The notes: generated from the letters alone by a model not told the origin. Positions 24,380 to 34,084 are shown, counted from the stretch's first letter. The stretch is 64,000 nucleotides of DNA from Natranaeroarchaeum sp042663585 (GCF_042663585.1 NZ_JBHTAN010000006.1:2480001-2544000); one strand, 5' to 3'. Translations and numbers: made by a program.

Positions 24380-25591
24380 ATGACCGACGCTGCCGACCTC
24401 GCCGACCGCGTCCTGAACGGCGACCTGCGCCTGCACGAACTGGAAGAGCATACCGATCACGAGACTGCTGTGACGGCGCGCCGCCTGGTGGTCGAGCGCG
24501 AGACGGGGGCCGATCTGTCGACCGTCGGCGAGTACGCTTTCGACGCGGCCGACGCCGAACCGAACATCGAGAACGCCATCGGCGGCGCACAGCTACCGAT
24601 GGGCGTGGTCGGCCCGGTAGCGGTCGACGGCGGGGCCGCATCCGGGGAGTACTACCTGCCCCTAGCGACGACGGAGGGCGCACTGCTGGCGAGCGTCAAC
24701 CGTGGCCTCTCCGCGATCCGTTCGGCGGATGGGGCGCAGGCCCGCGTCACGAAATCCGGGATGACCCGCGCACCCGTCTTCCGCGTCCAGGGTATCGTCG
24801 AGGCAAAGGCAGTGATCGACTGGGTCGCGGAGAACACCGACCGCCTGCGCGAGGCCGCCGAGTCGACGACCAGCCACGGCGAACTGCTCGACATCGAACC
24901 CTACGTCGTCGGCGATTCGGTCTACCTCCGCTTCGCCTACGACACGAAGGACGCGATGGGGATGAACATGGCGACCATTGCGACCGGCAAGGCCTGCGAA
25001 CTCGTCGAGAGGGAGACCCCGGCGGATCTCGTTGCGCTCTCGGGCAACCTCTGTTCGGACAAAAAGCCCGCGGCGATCAACGCCGTCCAGGGCCGCGGGC
25101 GGAGCGTCACCGCCGACGTGGAACTGGATCGGGAACTGGTCGAGGAGCGACTCGGTACGACGCCCGAAGCCATCCAGGAGGCGAACACCCGAAAGAACCT
25201 CGTCGGGAGCGCGAAGGCGGGCAGTCTCGGCTTCAACGCCCACGCCGCAAACGTCGTCGCCGCCGCCTTCCTCGCGACCGGACAGGACGCCGCGCAGGTC
25301 GTCGAGGGATCGAACGCGATTACGACCATCGAAGAGCGCGGCGACAGCCTCTATGCGAGCGTCAGCATCGCCAGTCTCGAAGTCGGCACAGTGGGCGGAG
25401 GGACGAAACTGCCCACACAGGCCGAGGCGCTGGACGTCCTCGGCGTTCGCGGCGGCGGCGACCCCGCAGGGTCGAACGCCGACGAACTCGCCGAGATCAT
25501 CGCGGTCGGCGCGCTGGCGGGCGAACTCTCCCTGCTCGCCGCGCTTGCCTCCCGCCATCTGTCGAGCGCGCACGAGGACCTCGGCCGATAG
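24380..25591 (+). CDS. hmgA: Hydroxymethylglutaryl-CoA reductase (NADPH)
   Basis: Makes mevalonate for archaeal isoprenoid lipids; the target of mevinolin in haloarchaea. 403 residues from the ATG at 24380. Class I-type motifs: ENAIGGAQLPMGVVGP near 64-79, catalytic E99 in ATTEGAL, the NADPH motif DAMGMNM at 191-197, catalytic K in CSDKKP near 229, and a C-terminal catalytic His in RHLSSAH near 393-398. Complete. The upstream region holds a dyad over the likely transcription start. Convergent with the YgfZ-like gene. Confidence 0.96.
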   Translation: MTDAADLADRVLNGDLRLHELEEHTDHETAVTARRLVVERETGADLSTVGEYAFDAADAEPNIENAIGGAQLPMGVVGPVAVDGGAASGEYYLPLATTEGALLASVNRGLSAIRSADGAQARVTKSGMTRAPVFRVQGIVEAKAVIDWVAENTDRLREAAESTTSHGELLDIEPYVVGDSVYLRFAYDTKDAMGMNMATIATGKACELVERETPADLVALSGNLCSDKKPAAINAVQGRGRSVTADVELDRELVEERLGTTPEAIQEANTRKNLVGSAKAGSLGFNAHAANVVAAAFLATGQDAAQVVEGSNAITTIEERGDSLYASVSIASLEVGTVGGGTKLPTQAEALDVLGVRGGGDPAGSNADELAEIIAVGALAGELSLLAALASRHLSSAHEDLGR

Positions 25592-25600
25592 AGAAAACAG

Positions 25601-26689
25601 CTATTCGTAGGCCGGGAGCCGTCCCGACCGGTCGCTCCCTTCGACGAAGGGGAGCGAGGTACTCGTCGCGGGGACGTCCTCGCCGTCGACACGCACGGTG
25701 AGGTCGTCTTCCTCGGCGGCGTCGAACTGCACGAGTGCCAGAGCGATCGGTTCCGCGACCAGTTCGGTCCGGGCGGCGCGGGTCACTTCACCGACCGAGG
25801 CGTCACCGTCGAACACTGCCGCACCTGCCGACGGGACCGCCTCGCAGGTCAGTCCGACGAGCCGTTTGCTCGGCCGACCGCGGTTCTCGACGCGGGAGAC
25901 GACCTCCTGGCCGACGAAACAGCCCTTCTCGAAGTCGACGGCGTTGCGAAGGCCGAGGACGTTCGGTATCTGGCCCTCCAGTTCGGTATCGAACAGCGGC
26001 GTCCCGGCTTCGAGCGTCAGCGTCTCCCAGCTATCGTAGCCGAAGGGGGCGGCGTTGAGTCCGTGGTTTAGCAGGGTGTCGTAGACGGCTTCGGCATCGT
26101 CGGCCGCGCAGACGACCTCGAAGCCCTCGTCGCCGGCCAGCGCGTCGGTCCGGATCACCGAGACGCCCTCGTCGCCCATCGAGCCGCGGACGAAGGAGAG
26201 ATGCGCCTCGGGCGTTCCGGACTTGTTGAGCACGCTTGCGACTTTTTCGGTGGCTTTCGGCCCGTGAAGCCCGAAGACGGCGTAGTCGTCGGTCGCCAGG
26301 TCGATGTCAACGTCCTCGATGAACGTCTTCTCGCGCCACTCGTCGGCGAGCGGTTCGGCGCGCTGGGGCGGGGTGAAGATCAGGAGTCGCTCGCCGGCGT
26401 TGTAGACGTACATGTCCGTCTCGATGCCGCCCTGGGGATCGAGCACGAGCGCGTAGGAGCCTTCGCCGTTCTCGGTCGGCACGGCGTTCGAGACGACGTT
26501 GTCGACGTAGCTCACCCGATCCGAGCCCTCGATCGTGAGGACGCCGTAGGCCATCTCGATCAGGCCGACGCCGTTGCGGACGGCGCGGTGGGTACGGCCA
26601 GGCCGGCCGAAGTGTCGGACGACCTGCCGTCCGCCGCGCTCGGCAAAGGTCGCGCCGTGATCCTCGTGGACGGAGTGGATAACGGTCAT
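25601..26689 (-). CDS. YgfZ/GcvT-like folate-binding protein
   Basis: 362 residues. The GcvT/YgfZ fold carries the YgfZ signature KGCFVGQEVVSR near 252, whose cysteine is essential in E. coli YgfZ. YgfZ proteins help folate-dependent maintenance of iron-sulfur proteins. Often annotated as aminomethyltransferase in haloarchaea, but no glycine-cleavage partner genes lie nearby and the signature favours YgfZ. Start at the ATG at 26689. Confidence 0.87.
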   Translation of the reverse strand: MTVIHSVHEDHGATFAERGGRQVVRHFGRPGRTHRAVRNGVGLIEMAYGVLTIEGSDRVSYVDNVVSNAVPTENGEGSYALVLDPQGGIETDMYVYNAGERLLIFTPPQRAEPLADEWREKTFIEDVDIDLATDDYAVFGLHGPKATEKVASVLNKSGTPEAHLSFVRGSMGDEGVSVIRTDALAGDEGFEVVCAADDAEAVYDTLLNHGLNAAPFGYDSWETLTLEAGTPLFDTELEGQIPNVLGLRNAVDFEKGCFVGQEVVSRVENRGRPSKRLVGLTCEAVPSAGAAVFDGDASVGEVTRAARTELVAEPIALALVQFDAAEEDDLTVRVDGEDVPATSTSLPFVEGSDRSGRLPAYE

Positions 26690-26755
26690 TACCCGTACTG
26701 GGGGCTATGGGCGAAAAAGGTCAGCGGTTCGAGCAAGCGGGCGAGAGGCGGCGGA

Positions 26756-27052
26756 TCAGAACGGCAGTCGTTCGCGCAGTTCCTCGAAGAATGATGGCTC
26801 CTCCGAGTCGTTCGTCGTCGACGGAATCACGCGCTCGTCGGCCTTGATCACCGTCCGCTTCCCCGAGTCGTCGACCTGAATGAGTCCGTCGTCTTTGAGC
26901 GATTCGAGCGCGGCCTCCAGGTCGTGGATACTGACCTCGGCGTGAGATCGAAGCTCGAACACCGTCATCCCGTCGTCGTTCCGATCGACAAGCGCATCAA
27001 GCACCGCGACCTCTACGTCAGCCCTGTCGCGATACTCCGGCCGTGCTTTCAT
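26756..27052 (-). CDS. Winged-helix protein (DUF6432-like)
   Basis: 98 residues. The helix-turn-helix MTVFELRSHAEVSIHDLEAA (about 29-48) is followed by ESLKDDGLIQVDDSGKRTVI, a recognition helix and wing. Matches a conserved haloarchaeal family I recall as DUF6432. Probably a DNA-binding regulator; target unknown. Divergent from the zinc-ribbon gene at 27174. Confidence 0.82.
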   Translation of the reverse strand: MKARPEYRDRADVEVAVLDALVDRNDDGMTVFELRSHAEVSIHDLEAALESLKDDGLIQVDDSGKRTVIKADERVIPSTTNDSEEPSFFEELRERLPF

Positions 27053-27173
27053 ATATGATACATACGCCCCATCCGTTTTTACCCTTATTTTCGTTTTCTG
27101 ACGTGTTTGCAGTGTTCGGCCGACGTACTCGCGGGCGGCAACTTTTTAGGGGGCGGTTGGGTATGCGTGGACA

Positions 27174-28058
27174 ATGGCTATCAGGTGTTCGCTCCTCGGA
27201 CACGACTACGGCGACAGCGAAGTCGAGCGTGAACGCGAGGAACAGGGGAACGAAGTGGTCGTGACGATCCGGGAGGAACAGACGTGTTCCCGGTGCGGGA
27301 AGACGAAACTCGTCAGCGAGAACAAGGAGGTAACCGCGCTGACGGAGTCGGCCGACGAACCCGAACCGACCACGCAGGAGACAGCAGGCGACGCGACGCC
27401 AGAGCCCGATTCTGGTGGGGACGCACCGAACACGGAGCCAGCGGCCGCGGAGAGCGAGACCCCGCCGGCCGCCGGGGACGGCCACGACGCCGAGTTCGTC
27501 GACGAGGGACCCGACGACAGCGACGAGGTCCCGGCCGCGACGCAGGAGGCCGGTGCCGCGACCGAGGCCGACGACGAACCGGAGATGGACCCCGAAGAGG
27601 ACGACGCGGTGATCCTGGACGCCGACGACGAACCCGAGGAAGAGCCCGAACGCGAGCGAGCACACGGCGAGTGGCCCGACTCGGACGACACGCGGGCCGA
27701 CGACGACGAACCGAGCGAGGACTGGCCGGCAGTCGAGGGAGAGGACGAGGGGTACGACGCCGATACCGGGAGCGGTAAGCCCGAGGACGTCGAGTTCGGC
27801 GGTGGGTTGCGGCCCGAGTCCGGCGGCGATGCCGACGGCGAGGCAGTCGTCGAACGCCCCGAACAGAACGCCGAGACGACGTTTACGAGCGTGGATAGCG
27901 CGCCGACGCCGGTCGAGTCGACGGGAGACGGGAGCGGTTCGCAGTACGTCTGTCCGGAGTGTAGCTTCTCCGCACCGGGGACAGGGAGTTCGCTCAGAGC
28001 GGGCGATATCTGTCCCGAATGTCGGAGCGGCTACCTCGCGGAGCAGAAGCAAGCGTAA
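27174..28058 (+). CDS. Acidic protein with zinc ribbons at both ends (DUF7093-like)
   Basis: 294 residues. The N-terminus MAIRCSLLGHDYGDSEVERE plus CSRCGKTK resembles the haloarchaeal DUF7093 family. A roughly 200-residue low-complexity Asp/Glu/Pro linker follows, and the C-terminus has a second ribbon with CPEC and CPEC knuckles near 257-285. Two zinc modules joined by a disordered acidic linker suggest a scaffold or nucleic-acid adaptor; this is inference. Confidence 0.78.
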   Translation: MAIRCSLLGHDYGDSEVEREREEQGNEVVVTIREEQTCSRCGKTKLVSENKEVTALTESADEPEPTTQETAGDATPEPDSGGDAPNTEPAAAESETPPAAGDGHDAEFVDEGPDDSDEVPAATQEAGAATEADDEPEMDPEEDDAVILDADDEPEEEPERERAHGEWPDSDDTRADDDEPSEDWPAVEGEDEGYDADTGSGKPEDVEFGGGLRPESGGDADGEAVVERPEQNAETTFTSVDSAPTPVESTGDGSGSQYVCPECSFSAPGTGSSLRAGDICPECRSGYLAEQKQA

Positions 28059-28091
28059 CGGGTAAATCAACGCCGACCGATTTCATCAACC

Positions 28092-28484
28092 ATGAAAGAG
28101 TACAAGATGCGACGCGGCGAGTATCTCGAAGAACGAATCCCCGATATGAAAGAAACTGTCGAAGACTACTTCGGCACGATAGACGGGACCGAGGAGTTCA
28201 AGGGCAACGACCTCTACGTCGTCGAGGATCCGGACAACCCCGTCTTCGATCGGATCGTCGCCGGCACTTCCGAGTACGGCAGCAAGAAAGACAAGCTTGC
28301 GGTTCACTTCGAGGAGCGCCCCGCAGAGGACGTCATCGCGGAGGGCAACGCCGACGCGGCCGCAGACGCCGTCGACGCGAAGAACGATTTCCTGCTCGAA
28401 GCCACCGGCCGGGACGCCAAATCCCGCCGCGAGTCGATGAAACGTCAGGTCGAGGACGACCCGGACCACGACGTCGACGCCTGA
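28092..28484 (+). CDS. DUF5611-family protein
   Basis: 130 residues, starting MKEYKMRRGEYLEERIPDM, the recognisable beginning of the DUF5611 family of haloarchaea. Soluble, mixed alpha/beta, with an acidic helical C-terminus. 33 nt after the zinc-ribbon gene on the same strand, so possibly co-transcribed. Function unknown. Confidence 0.82.
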   Translation: MKEYKMRRGEYLEERIPDMKETVEDYFGTIDGTEEFKGNDLYVVEDPDNPVFDRIVAGTSEYGSKKDKLAVHFEERPAEDVIAEGNADAAADAVDAKNDFLLEATGRDAKSRRESMKRQVEDDPDHDVDA

Positions 28485-28487
28485 AGT

Positions 28488-29687
28488 TCACTTTCTGAGC
28501 GGTTCGCGCCGCCGGTAAGTGAGGACGCGCCAGACCCACTCGACCGGCCCGAACCGATAGTATCGTAGCCAGAGCACCGACAGCACCACCTCTACCGCCC
28601 AGATTCCCGCGACGATACCGAGTAGTTCGATACGTTGGAAAGTGCCAAACAGACCGAGACCGTGGCCGTAGAATATCGACGTCGCCACCACCGTCTGAAA
28701 GAGGTAGTTCGAGAACGCCGTCCGCCCGACTGCGGCGAGCGCACGAGTGATCGGGCCGTCGGACCGCCGGCCAGCGTACAGGAAGATACCGCCGAGATAC
28801 GCGCTCGAGACCAGGGGCGCACCCCAGTAGTTGAACTGTCGCCAGTACAGCGCCGCGCCCGCGGACCAGTCGTTGGCCGAGATGTAGACGAGGCCCGCGA
28901 GGATCAGCGCGAACCCGCCGAGCGCACCGCCGGCGATCAGCCGACGGTAGAACGCCGTCGAACGGTCGTGGGTGAAGACACCGAGTTTGTACAGCGCCAT
29001 CCCGACGAGCATCAGCCCGCTGACACGCCAGAAGGAGTAGCTAACGTAGCCTGTCGTCTCGCGCTGGATCGCCGCCGGCACGCGATGCTCTAGCTGTGTG
29101 ACCCAGCCACTTCGGTACGTTTCGACCTCCTGCTGGATGACGCTCGCGGCTGGGTCCCACTGCGGGGCGATGGCTTCGGCACCCGACTGAACGGCGACGA
29201 AGAGTTCGAGCACCGATGGGACGGCAAAGATACCGACCCCGATCAGGAGCAGTTTCCGGGGGGGCCAGCCCCGGGCCGTGATGACCCAGAGGCCGCTGAC
29301 TCCGTAGGCGACGAGGATGTCGCCGTACCAGAGCAGGTGGGCATGCGCCAGTCCGATGACGATCAGCCAGACCGTGCGCCGGTAGTACAGCGAGCGGGCC
29401 TCCTGGCCTTTCCGTTCCTTGCTGTCGGTGAACAGGATGATGCCCGCGCCGAACAGCAGGGTAAACAGCGTGATGAACTTCCCCTCCGCGAAGATGTGCG
29501 TGAACAGCCACGCCGCGTAGTTCACCCCGGTGAAGTCGCCGTAGATGTTCGGGTTGAACAACACGTCCTCGGGCATCGCGAACACCCAGATGTTGATCAA
29601 CAGAATGCCGAGCAGCGCGAACCCACGGAGAGCGTCTAAACTGACGATGCGTTCGGACGGCGGCGTGGGGCGTGGGGTCTCGGTCAT
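28488..29687 (-). CDS. DUF418-family (YeiB-like) polytopic membrane protein
   Basis: 399 residues from the ATG at 29687. Starts with the family signature SLDALRGFALLGILLINI, with about ten predicted membrane segments. A C-terminal DUF418 domain contains RTAFSNYLFQTVVATSIF. The function of the family is not established; an envelope or transport role is assumed. Last gene of a three-gene minus-strand set with FAU-1 and the 124-residue protein (1-nt gap upstream). Confidence 0.9.
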   Translation of the reverse strand: MTETPRPTPPSERIVSLDALRGFALLGILLINIWVFAMPEDVLFNPNIYGDFTGVNYAAWLFTHIFAEGKFITLFTLLFGAGIILFTDSKERKGQEARSLYYRRTVWLIVIGLAHAHLLWYGDILVAYGVSGLWVITARGWPPRKLLLIGVGIFAVPSVLELFVAVQSGAEAIAPQWDPAASVIQQEVETYRSGWVTQLEHRVPAAIQRETTGYVSYSFWRVSGLMLVGMALYKLGVFTHDRSTAFYRRLIAGGALGGFALILAGLVYISANDWSAGAALYWRQFNYWGAPLVSSAYLGGIFLYAGRRSDGPITRALAAVGRTAFSNYLFQTVVATSIFYGHGLGLFGTFQRIELLGIVAGIWAVEVVLSVLWLRYYRFGPVEWVWRVLTYRRREPLRK

Positions 29688-29688
29688 G

Positions 29689-31146
29689 TTAGAGGGCGTT
29701 TTCGACTGCAGTCGCGACGTTTCGAGCCTTCTCGGCGAGCGCTTCGGGGAGATAGCCGGCGTCAACGGCGGCGGCGAGTTCGTCCTCGTCGACGCGTTCG
29801 ACCGTGCCATCGGGCTGTTTCACGACGTCGACGTGGAGGTCGACGTATCGGGCCGAATCCGGGAACAGTTCGACTGGCGTACAGATGTTGACGTAGGTGC
29901 CTTTCCGCTCGCCGTCCTCGCCGCGGTAGACCGTCGGATACCACCACCGGCCCTCGACGAGTTTCGTGATGGCGATGTCACCGCGCGTGCGCTCGGTGCC
30001 GATGCCGTCGTAGGTGCCCGAACTCCGCATCTCGCGACGGACCGTCACGCCCGCATCGGTGCGTTCGGTCACCTCGCCGCGGCCGAGTTCGAGAAGTCGA
30101 CCGTCCGGTTTGCCGTGACCGAGCGCGAGCAGGTCGCCCTCGACGGGGCCGAACTGGCCAGTGACGGCGGCAAACGGAAACTCACCCGCTGGCTCGCAGA
30201 CGGCTTCGACGAAGTCCACCGCGTCGCTGGCGGAGCGGTCGCCGGCTTTGATCCGGTGGTGGCCCGGCATCGTCGTCGTCACGTCGCGGCGCGAACCGTC
30301 GAGCGCGCTGCGGGACTCGCGGCCGAACCAACACCAGACGGTCGCGTTGGGAGCCACAAGCCGGCTTTCAGTGTCGGAATCAGCGGGCGATTCGCCGTCG
30401 GCGTCCGCGAGCGTCTCCTCCAGCGTGTTCGCACGGGCGGTGGTCCGGTCGAGCGCGTCGCCGAGCGTCCCGATCTCGGCGTCCGCGGCCGGACGCTCCC
30501 AGCGGATCCCCCAGCCATCGGGGGCGTCGACCGGGAGCATCTCGGTGGTGCGGACGAGTTCGGTCCCACGCTGGCCGCTGACCGCGGCCCGCACCTCCTC
30601 ACGGCCGCGGACGAGCGAGACGAGTCCACCGCCCGCCTCGATATCGGTGCTCAGTTGTGGCCGATGGTCGGCCCACGGCGGTGCGGCGTCACGCACCTGC
30701 ACGCGGATCCGGTCGCCGTCGTCGACGTAGCCGTCGGTGTCGTCGTAGGGGAGAAAGCCCTCGACATCGCCCGTCGGGAGCGGGACGTCGTCCAGTTGGA
30801 CCGTCGAGGGATCCCCGAGCGCGACGATAGCGCCGCTGCCGAGCGTCTCGGTCACCTGTCCATCGAAGACCGCACCCGTCGGGGCTGGATCCGCCCAGAC
30901 GAGGGTATCGCGGGCAAGCGACCTGAGTTCGGGAAGGACGGCGTCGACCGCGTCGGTCGGCCCCGATACACCGACCCCCTGTCGATGCTTCGTGTCCGTA
31001 ATCGAGACATCACGGGGGGCCGCTTCGAGGTCCGCCTCGAAGCGCTCGCGGATCGGTGGCGACGCCTGCACGACGTCGTGACCGGCATCGAGCAGTCGCC
31101 GGGTGAGTGCAGTCGTGTAGATGCCTCGGAGCCGAACCCGCGTCAT
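29689..31146 (-). CDS. FAU-1-type RNA-binding protein / putative RNase E/G-like ribonuclease (DUF402)
   Basis: 485 residues. The N-terminal half is RNase E/G-like with an S1-type region (MTRVRLRGIYTTALTRRLL and following beta strands). The C-terminal DUF402 domain contains TYVNICTPVELFPDSARYVDLHVDVV. It matches Pyrococcus FAU-1, which binds AU-rich RNA and trims rRNA precursors. Start at the ATG at 31146, overlapping the upstream gene by 4 nt (ATGA). Likely role in rRNA or mRNA processing. Confidence 0.88.
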   Translation of the reverse strand: MTRVRLRGIYTTALTRRLLDAGHDVVQASPPIRERFEADLEAAPRDVSITDTKHRQGVGVSGPTDAVDAVLPELRSLARDTLVWADPAPTGAVFDGQVTETLGSGAIVALGDPSTVQLDDVPLPTGDVEGFLPYDDTDGYVDDGDRIRVQVRDAAPPWADHRPQLSTDIEAGGGLVSLVRGREEVRAAVSGQRGTELVRTTEMLPVDAPDGWGIRWERPAADAEIGTLGDALDRTTARANTLEETLADADGESPADSDTESRLVAPNATVWCWFGRESRSALDGSRRDVTTTMPGHHRIKAGDRSASDAVDFVEAVCEPAGEFPFAAVTGQFGPVEGDLLALGHGKPDGRLLELGRGEVTERTDAGVTVRREMRSSGTYDGIGTERTRGDIAITKLVEGRWWYPTVYRGEDGERKGTYVNICTPVELFPDSARYVDLHVDVVKQPDGTVERVDEDELAAAVDAGYLPEALAEKARNVATAVENAL

Positions 31147-31517
31147 AGCCGCTCTCGCGAGCGGGCGAACCGGACGCGGTCGTGAACCGTCGGACCGAGC
31201 GAGAGTTCGACGAGTCCGTCGTCGAGCACCCGGCCGTCCTCGACGTACGCACCCCAGCTATCGAAGCGGAGCCAACCGCGCATCTCCGCGGCGTGCGTCG
31301 TCAGGTCGAGGTAGTCGACGGTATGCTCGGGGTATTCGTCGACGCTGTGGGCCATCTCCATGTCCGAGTAGACGCTGTCGGCGTCGCCAAAGAAGGCTTC
31401 CAGTTCGTCCGCAGTCTGTCGGGTCGAATCGACGACTGCCTCGGACGTCTGCTTGAGGTCGTCGACGTCGAGGCCGGCCTCGCGCAGTGCGTTCTGAGTG
31501 CGCTGGTCGAAATGCAT
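31143..31517 (-). CDS. Conserved haloarchaeal protein upstream of FAU-1
   Basis: 124 residues, starting MHFDQRTQNALREAGLDVDD. Soluble, acidic, no catalytic motif apparent; possibly the family labelled DUF7532. The 4-nt overlap with the FAU-1 gene suggests translational coupling and a related RNA role. Confidence 0.75.
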   Translation of the reverse strand: MHFDQRTQNALREAGLDVDDLKQTSEAVVDSTRQTADELEAFFGDADSVYSDMEMAHSVDEYPEHTVDYLDLTTHAAEMRGWLRFDSWGAYVEDGRVLDDGLVELSLGPTVHDRVRFARSRERL

Positions 31518-31669
31518 ACTCCCCCGTTATCGGGCCAGGGTTTTTAGCGTGACGCGCCAGAGCGGGCTATCAGGGGGTCGTCGAGGCGGAACTGATGGCC
31601 CGAAGCAGTATCCGAATCGTGACAGTACATTCCAGTGACTGGTCCCCGAAAAGAGGGGTCGGGAAAGGA

Positions 31670-31677
31670 CTTTATCG
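31670..31677 (+). promoter_or_regulatory. TATA box
   Basis: CTTTATCG 31-38 nt before the ATG at 31708. Confidence 0.5.
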
Positions 31678-31707
31678 GGCTATGTGGTACATTCTCTCGG
31701 GGGATTC

Positions 31708-32181
31708 ATGGACAGAACGGACGGACCACTCCGAATCGAGGTGTATATGCGCGGGTTCGCACCCGACGCTACGCAGCAGACACAGGAATCGACGCTGCAA
31801 CGACTGTACGAGTTGCAAGAATCGGGCGTCGTCGACGAAGTAGATGTCACGCGGTGGAGTCGAAAGGTCTGTTTCCGGTCAGGCGGTCGCGGCGGCGTTC
31901 CGGAGGAGATAGCGATGTACAGGGAGTTCGAACGCGCTCTGGAGGACACCGACCTCACCGTCGATCCGTTCTTTCGCGTGCGTCAGGGCGCAGCGGGTCG
32001 GACGGTGATGTTCCTGCCGGTACTCTGTCTGGTGCTCCGGAAAGGTGAGCAGTTCTCGGGAGTCTACCCGTGTGCCGGCCCGGACGAAACGTACACCGTC
32101 TCGGACTGTCTGGAGGCGCTCGAAGAGGACCGGGAGCTCGACGAAGTGCCGGGCGTACGGTCCGAACCGAAGCCGGTCTGA
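31708..32181 (+). CDS. Haloarchaeal HTH-domain-type small protein
   Basis: 157 residues from the ATG at 31708; the frame is open eight codons further up but that lies over the promoter. Segments RIEVYMRGFAPDATQQTQ and a late TYTVSDCLEALEED match a haloarchaeal family usually labelled HTH domain-containing protein, though a clear recognition helix is hard to see. Single gene, 61 nt before argS. Confidence 0.7.
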   Translation: MDRTDGPLRIEVYMRGFAPDATQQTQESTLQRLYELQESGVVDEVDVTRWSRKVCFRSGGRGGVPEEIAMYREFERALEDTDLTVDPFFRVRQGAAGRTVMFLPVLCLVLRKGEQFSGVYPCAGPDETYTVSDCLEALEEDRELDEVPGVRSEPKPV

Positions 32182-32242
32182 GTCCCAGCGCTCCGCGTCG
32201 AAACTCGTCACTCCTATATCCGGCGCTCGAATAGGGGGGCAC

Positions 32243-34054
32243 ATGTTCCTCTCTATCCGCGACGAAGTGGCAGACGCGCTGGCGGGCGCACTCGATGCGC
32301 TCGACCTGCCCGAGGACGACCTCGGCATCGAGGAGCCACCGGAGGATGTCGACGCCGTGCTCGCGTCGAGCATCGCCTACCGGTTGGCCGGCGAGGTCGG
32401 CGCACCGCCGCCGAAAGTCGCCGCAGACGTGGCCGAGGCCATCGACGCCGGCGAGTACGAGTACGTCGACGCCGTGACCACACAGGGACCGTACGTCAAC
32501 TTCCTGCCGAGCGACCGGTACTTCGCCGACACCCTCGACGCCGCCCAGTCGGACGGCTTCGGCCGACTCGACGACCGCGAGACGAGCGTCGTCGTCGAAC
32601 ACACCAGCGCCAACCCGACCGGCCCCGTCCACGTCGGCCGGGCGCGCAACCCGATCATCGGCGACGCGCTCTGTCGCGTGCTCGATTACGCCGGCTACGA
32701 CGTCGACCGCCACTACTACGTCAACGATGCCGGGCGACAGATCGCCGTCTTCGCCTGGGCCTACGAGCGCTTCGACGAGGGGGACCTGCCCGACCCCGAA
32801 CGCGACAAACCCGACTACGAGTATGTCCGCTACTACCGCAAGGGCAACGCGTTCCTCGAGGACGCGCCCGAGGAGGAAGTCGAGGACGCCGAAGCCGAGA
32901 TCGAGGCCATCATGCAGGGCCTCGAAGCCGGCGACGAGGACGCTTACGAGCGCGTGAGCGAGGTCGTCGACACCGTGCTCTCGGGGATGCAGGAGACCCT
33001 CGCCAGACTGCCAGCCGAGTTCGACGAGTTCGTCAAGGAGACGCGCTTTATGCGGAATGGCTCGACCGCCGACCTCGTCGAGCGACTCAAGGAGCTCGAT
33101 CAGGCCGTCTACGACGACGAGGCGTGGCAACTCGAACTCGACGAGTACGGCATCGAGAAGAACCTCGTCTTCCTGCGCTCTGACGGCACCAGTCTCTACC
33201 CGACGCGGGATCTGGCCCACCACGAGTGGAAGTTCGACAACTACGACCGTGCCGTCACCGTCATCGGCGAGGACCACCACCTGGCATTCGAGCAGCTAGA
33301 CGCCGCGCTCGACCTGCTGGGCAACGATACCGACCAGCTCGATCAGCTGTTTTACTCGTGGGTCAACCTCCCCGGCGGCGAGGGGATGAGCACCCGCGAG
33401 GGCACCGGCGTCGACCTCGACGACCTGCTCGACGAGGCCATCCACCGTGCCCGCGAGGAGGTCGAGGACCGCCTCGACGACCGCATCCGCGACGACGACC
33501 TGGACGTCGAGGACGTCGACCGGATCGCCTGTCAGGTCGGCATCGGCGCGGTCAGATACGATATCGTCGCCAAGCAACCGACCAAATCGATCACATTCGA
33601 GTGGGAACGCGCGCTCGATTTCGAGGCCCAGTCCGCGCCGTACGTCCAGTACGTCCACGCACGATGTTGTGGGATTCTGGACGAGGCGCAAGGGGCCTCG
33701 AATAGGTCGAGCGGTGACGAACCGCGAGACGGCGAGGCGCAAGTGACACCGACCCCCGCCGACGTCGACCCCAGTTTGCTCGACACCGACGCCGAACGCG
33801 ACCTGCTCCGCACCGTTGCCCGCCTGCCGGCGGTGATCGAAGAGGCCGCCGAGGACCTCCAGCCCCATATCGTCGCGACCTACACCCGCGACATCGCCGA
33901 GCGGTTCAACGTCTTCTACCGCGAGTGTCAGGTGCTCGGCGACGATATCGACCCCGAGGTGCGCGACGCTCGCCTCGCACTCGTTGCCGCCGCCCAACAC
34001 GCCGTTGCGAACTCCCTCGATGTCCTCGGAGTCGAGGCTCCCGAGTCGATGTGA
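32243..34054 (+). CDS. argS: Arginyl-tRNA synthetase
   Basis: 603 residues, class Ia. N-terminal Add-1 domain (1-105). The HIGH-type motif HVGR lies in SANPTGPVHVGRARN, the KMSKS-type MSTREGT is near 390, and the anticodon-binding helical domain ends the protein. A hydrophilic insertion of about 25 residues (near 481-505, GASNRSSGDEPRDGEAQ) interrupts the region between the KMSKS loop and the anticodon domain; it looks lineage-specific. Start at the ATG at 32243. Confidence 0.96.
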   Translation: MFLSIRDEVADALAGALDALDLPEDDLGIEEPPEDVDAVLASSIAYRLAGEVGAPPPKVAADVAEAIDAGEYEYVDAVTTQGPYVNFLPSDRYFADTLDAAQSDGFGRLDDRETSVVVEHTSANPTGPVHVGRARNPIIGDALCRVLDYAGYDVDRHYYVNDAGRQIAVFAWAYERFDEGDLPDPERDKPDYEYVRYYRKGNAFLEDAPEEEVEDAEAEIEAIMQGLEAGDEDAYERVSEVVDTVLSGMQETLARLPAEFDEFVKETRFMRNGSTADLVERLKELDQAVYDDEAWQLELDEYGIEKNLVFLRSDGTSLYPTRDLAHHEWKFDNYDRAVTVIGEDHHLAFEQLDAALDLLGNDTDQLDQLFYSWVNLPGGEGMSTREGTGVDLDDLLDEAIHRAREEVEDRLDDRIRDDDLDVEDVDRIACQVGIGAVRYDIVAKQPTKSITFEWERALDFEAQSAPYVQYVHARCCGILDEAQGASNRSSGDEPRDGEAQVTPTPADVDPSLLDTDAERDLLRTVARLPAVIEEAAEDLQPHIVATYTRDIAERFNVFYRECQVLGDDIDPEVRDARLALVAAAQHAVANSLDVLGVEAPESM

Positions 34055-34084
34055 GAACGCGGGGAGAAACGTCCGCCGGAGCGT

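Noticed and set aside
29545..31185. 546-codon frame antisense to the FAU-1 and DUF418 genes
   Set aside because: Shadow frame spanning two genes, no motifs.
31955..33280. 441-codon frame antisense to argS
   Set aside because: Valine/arginine-rich shadow; argS on the other strand is unmistakable.
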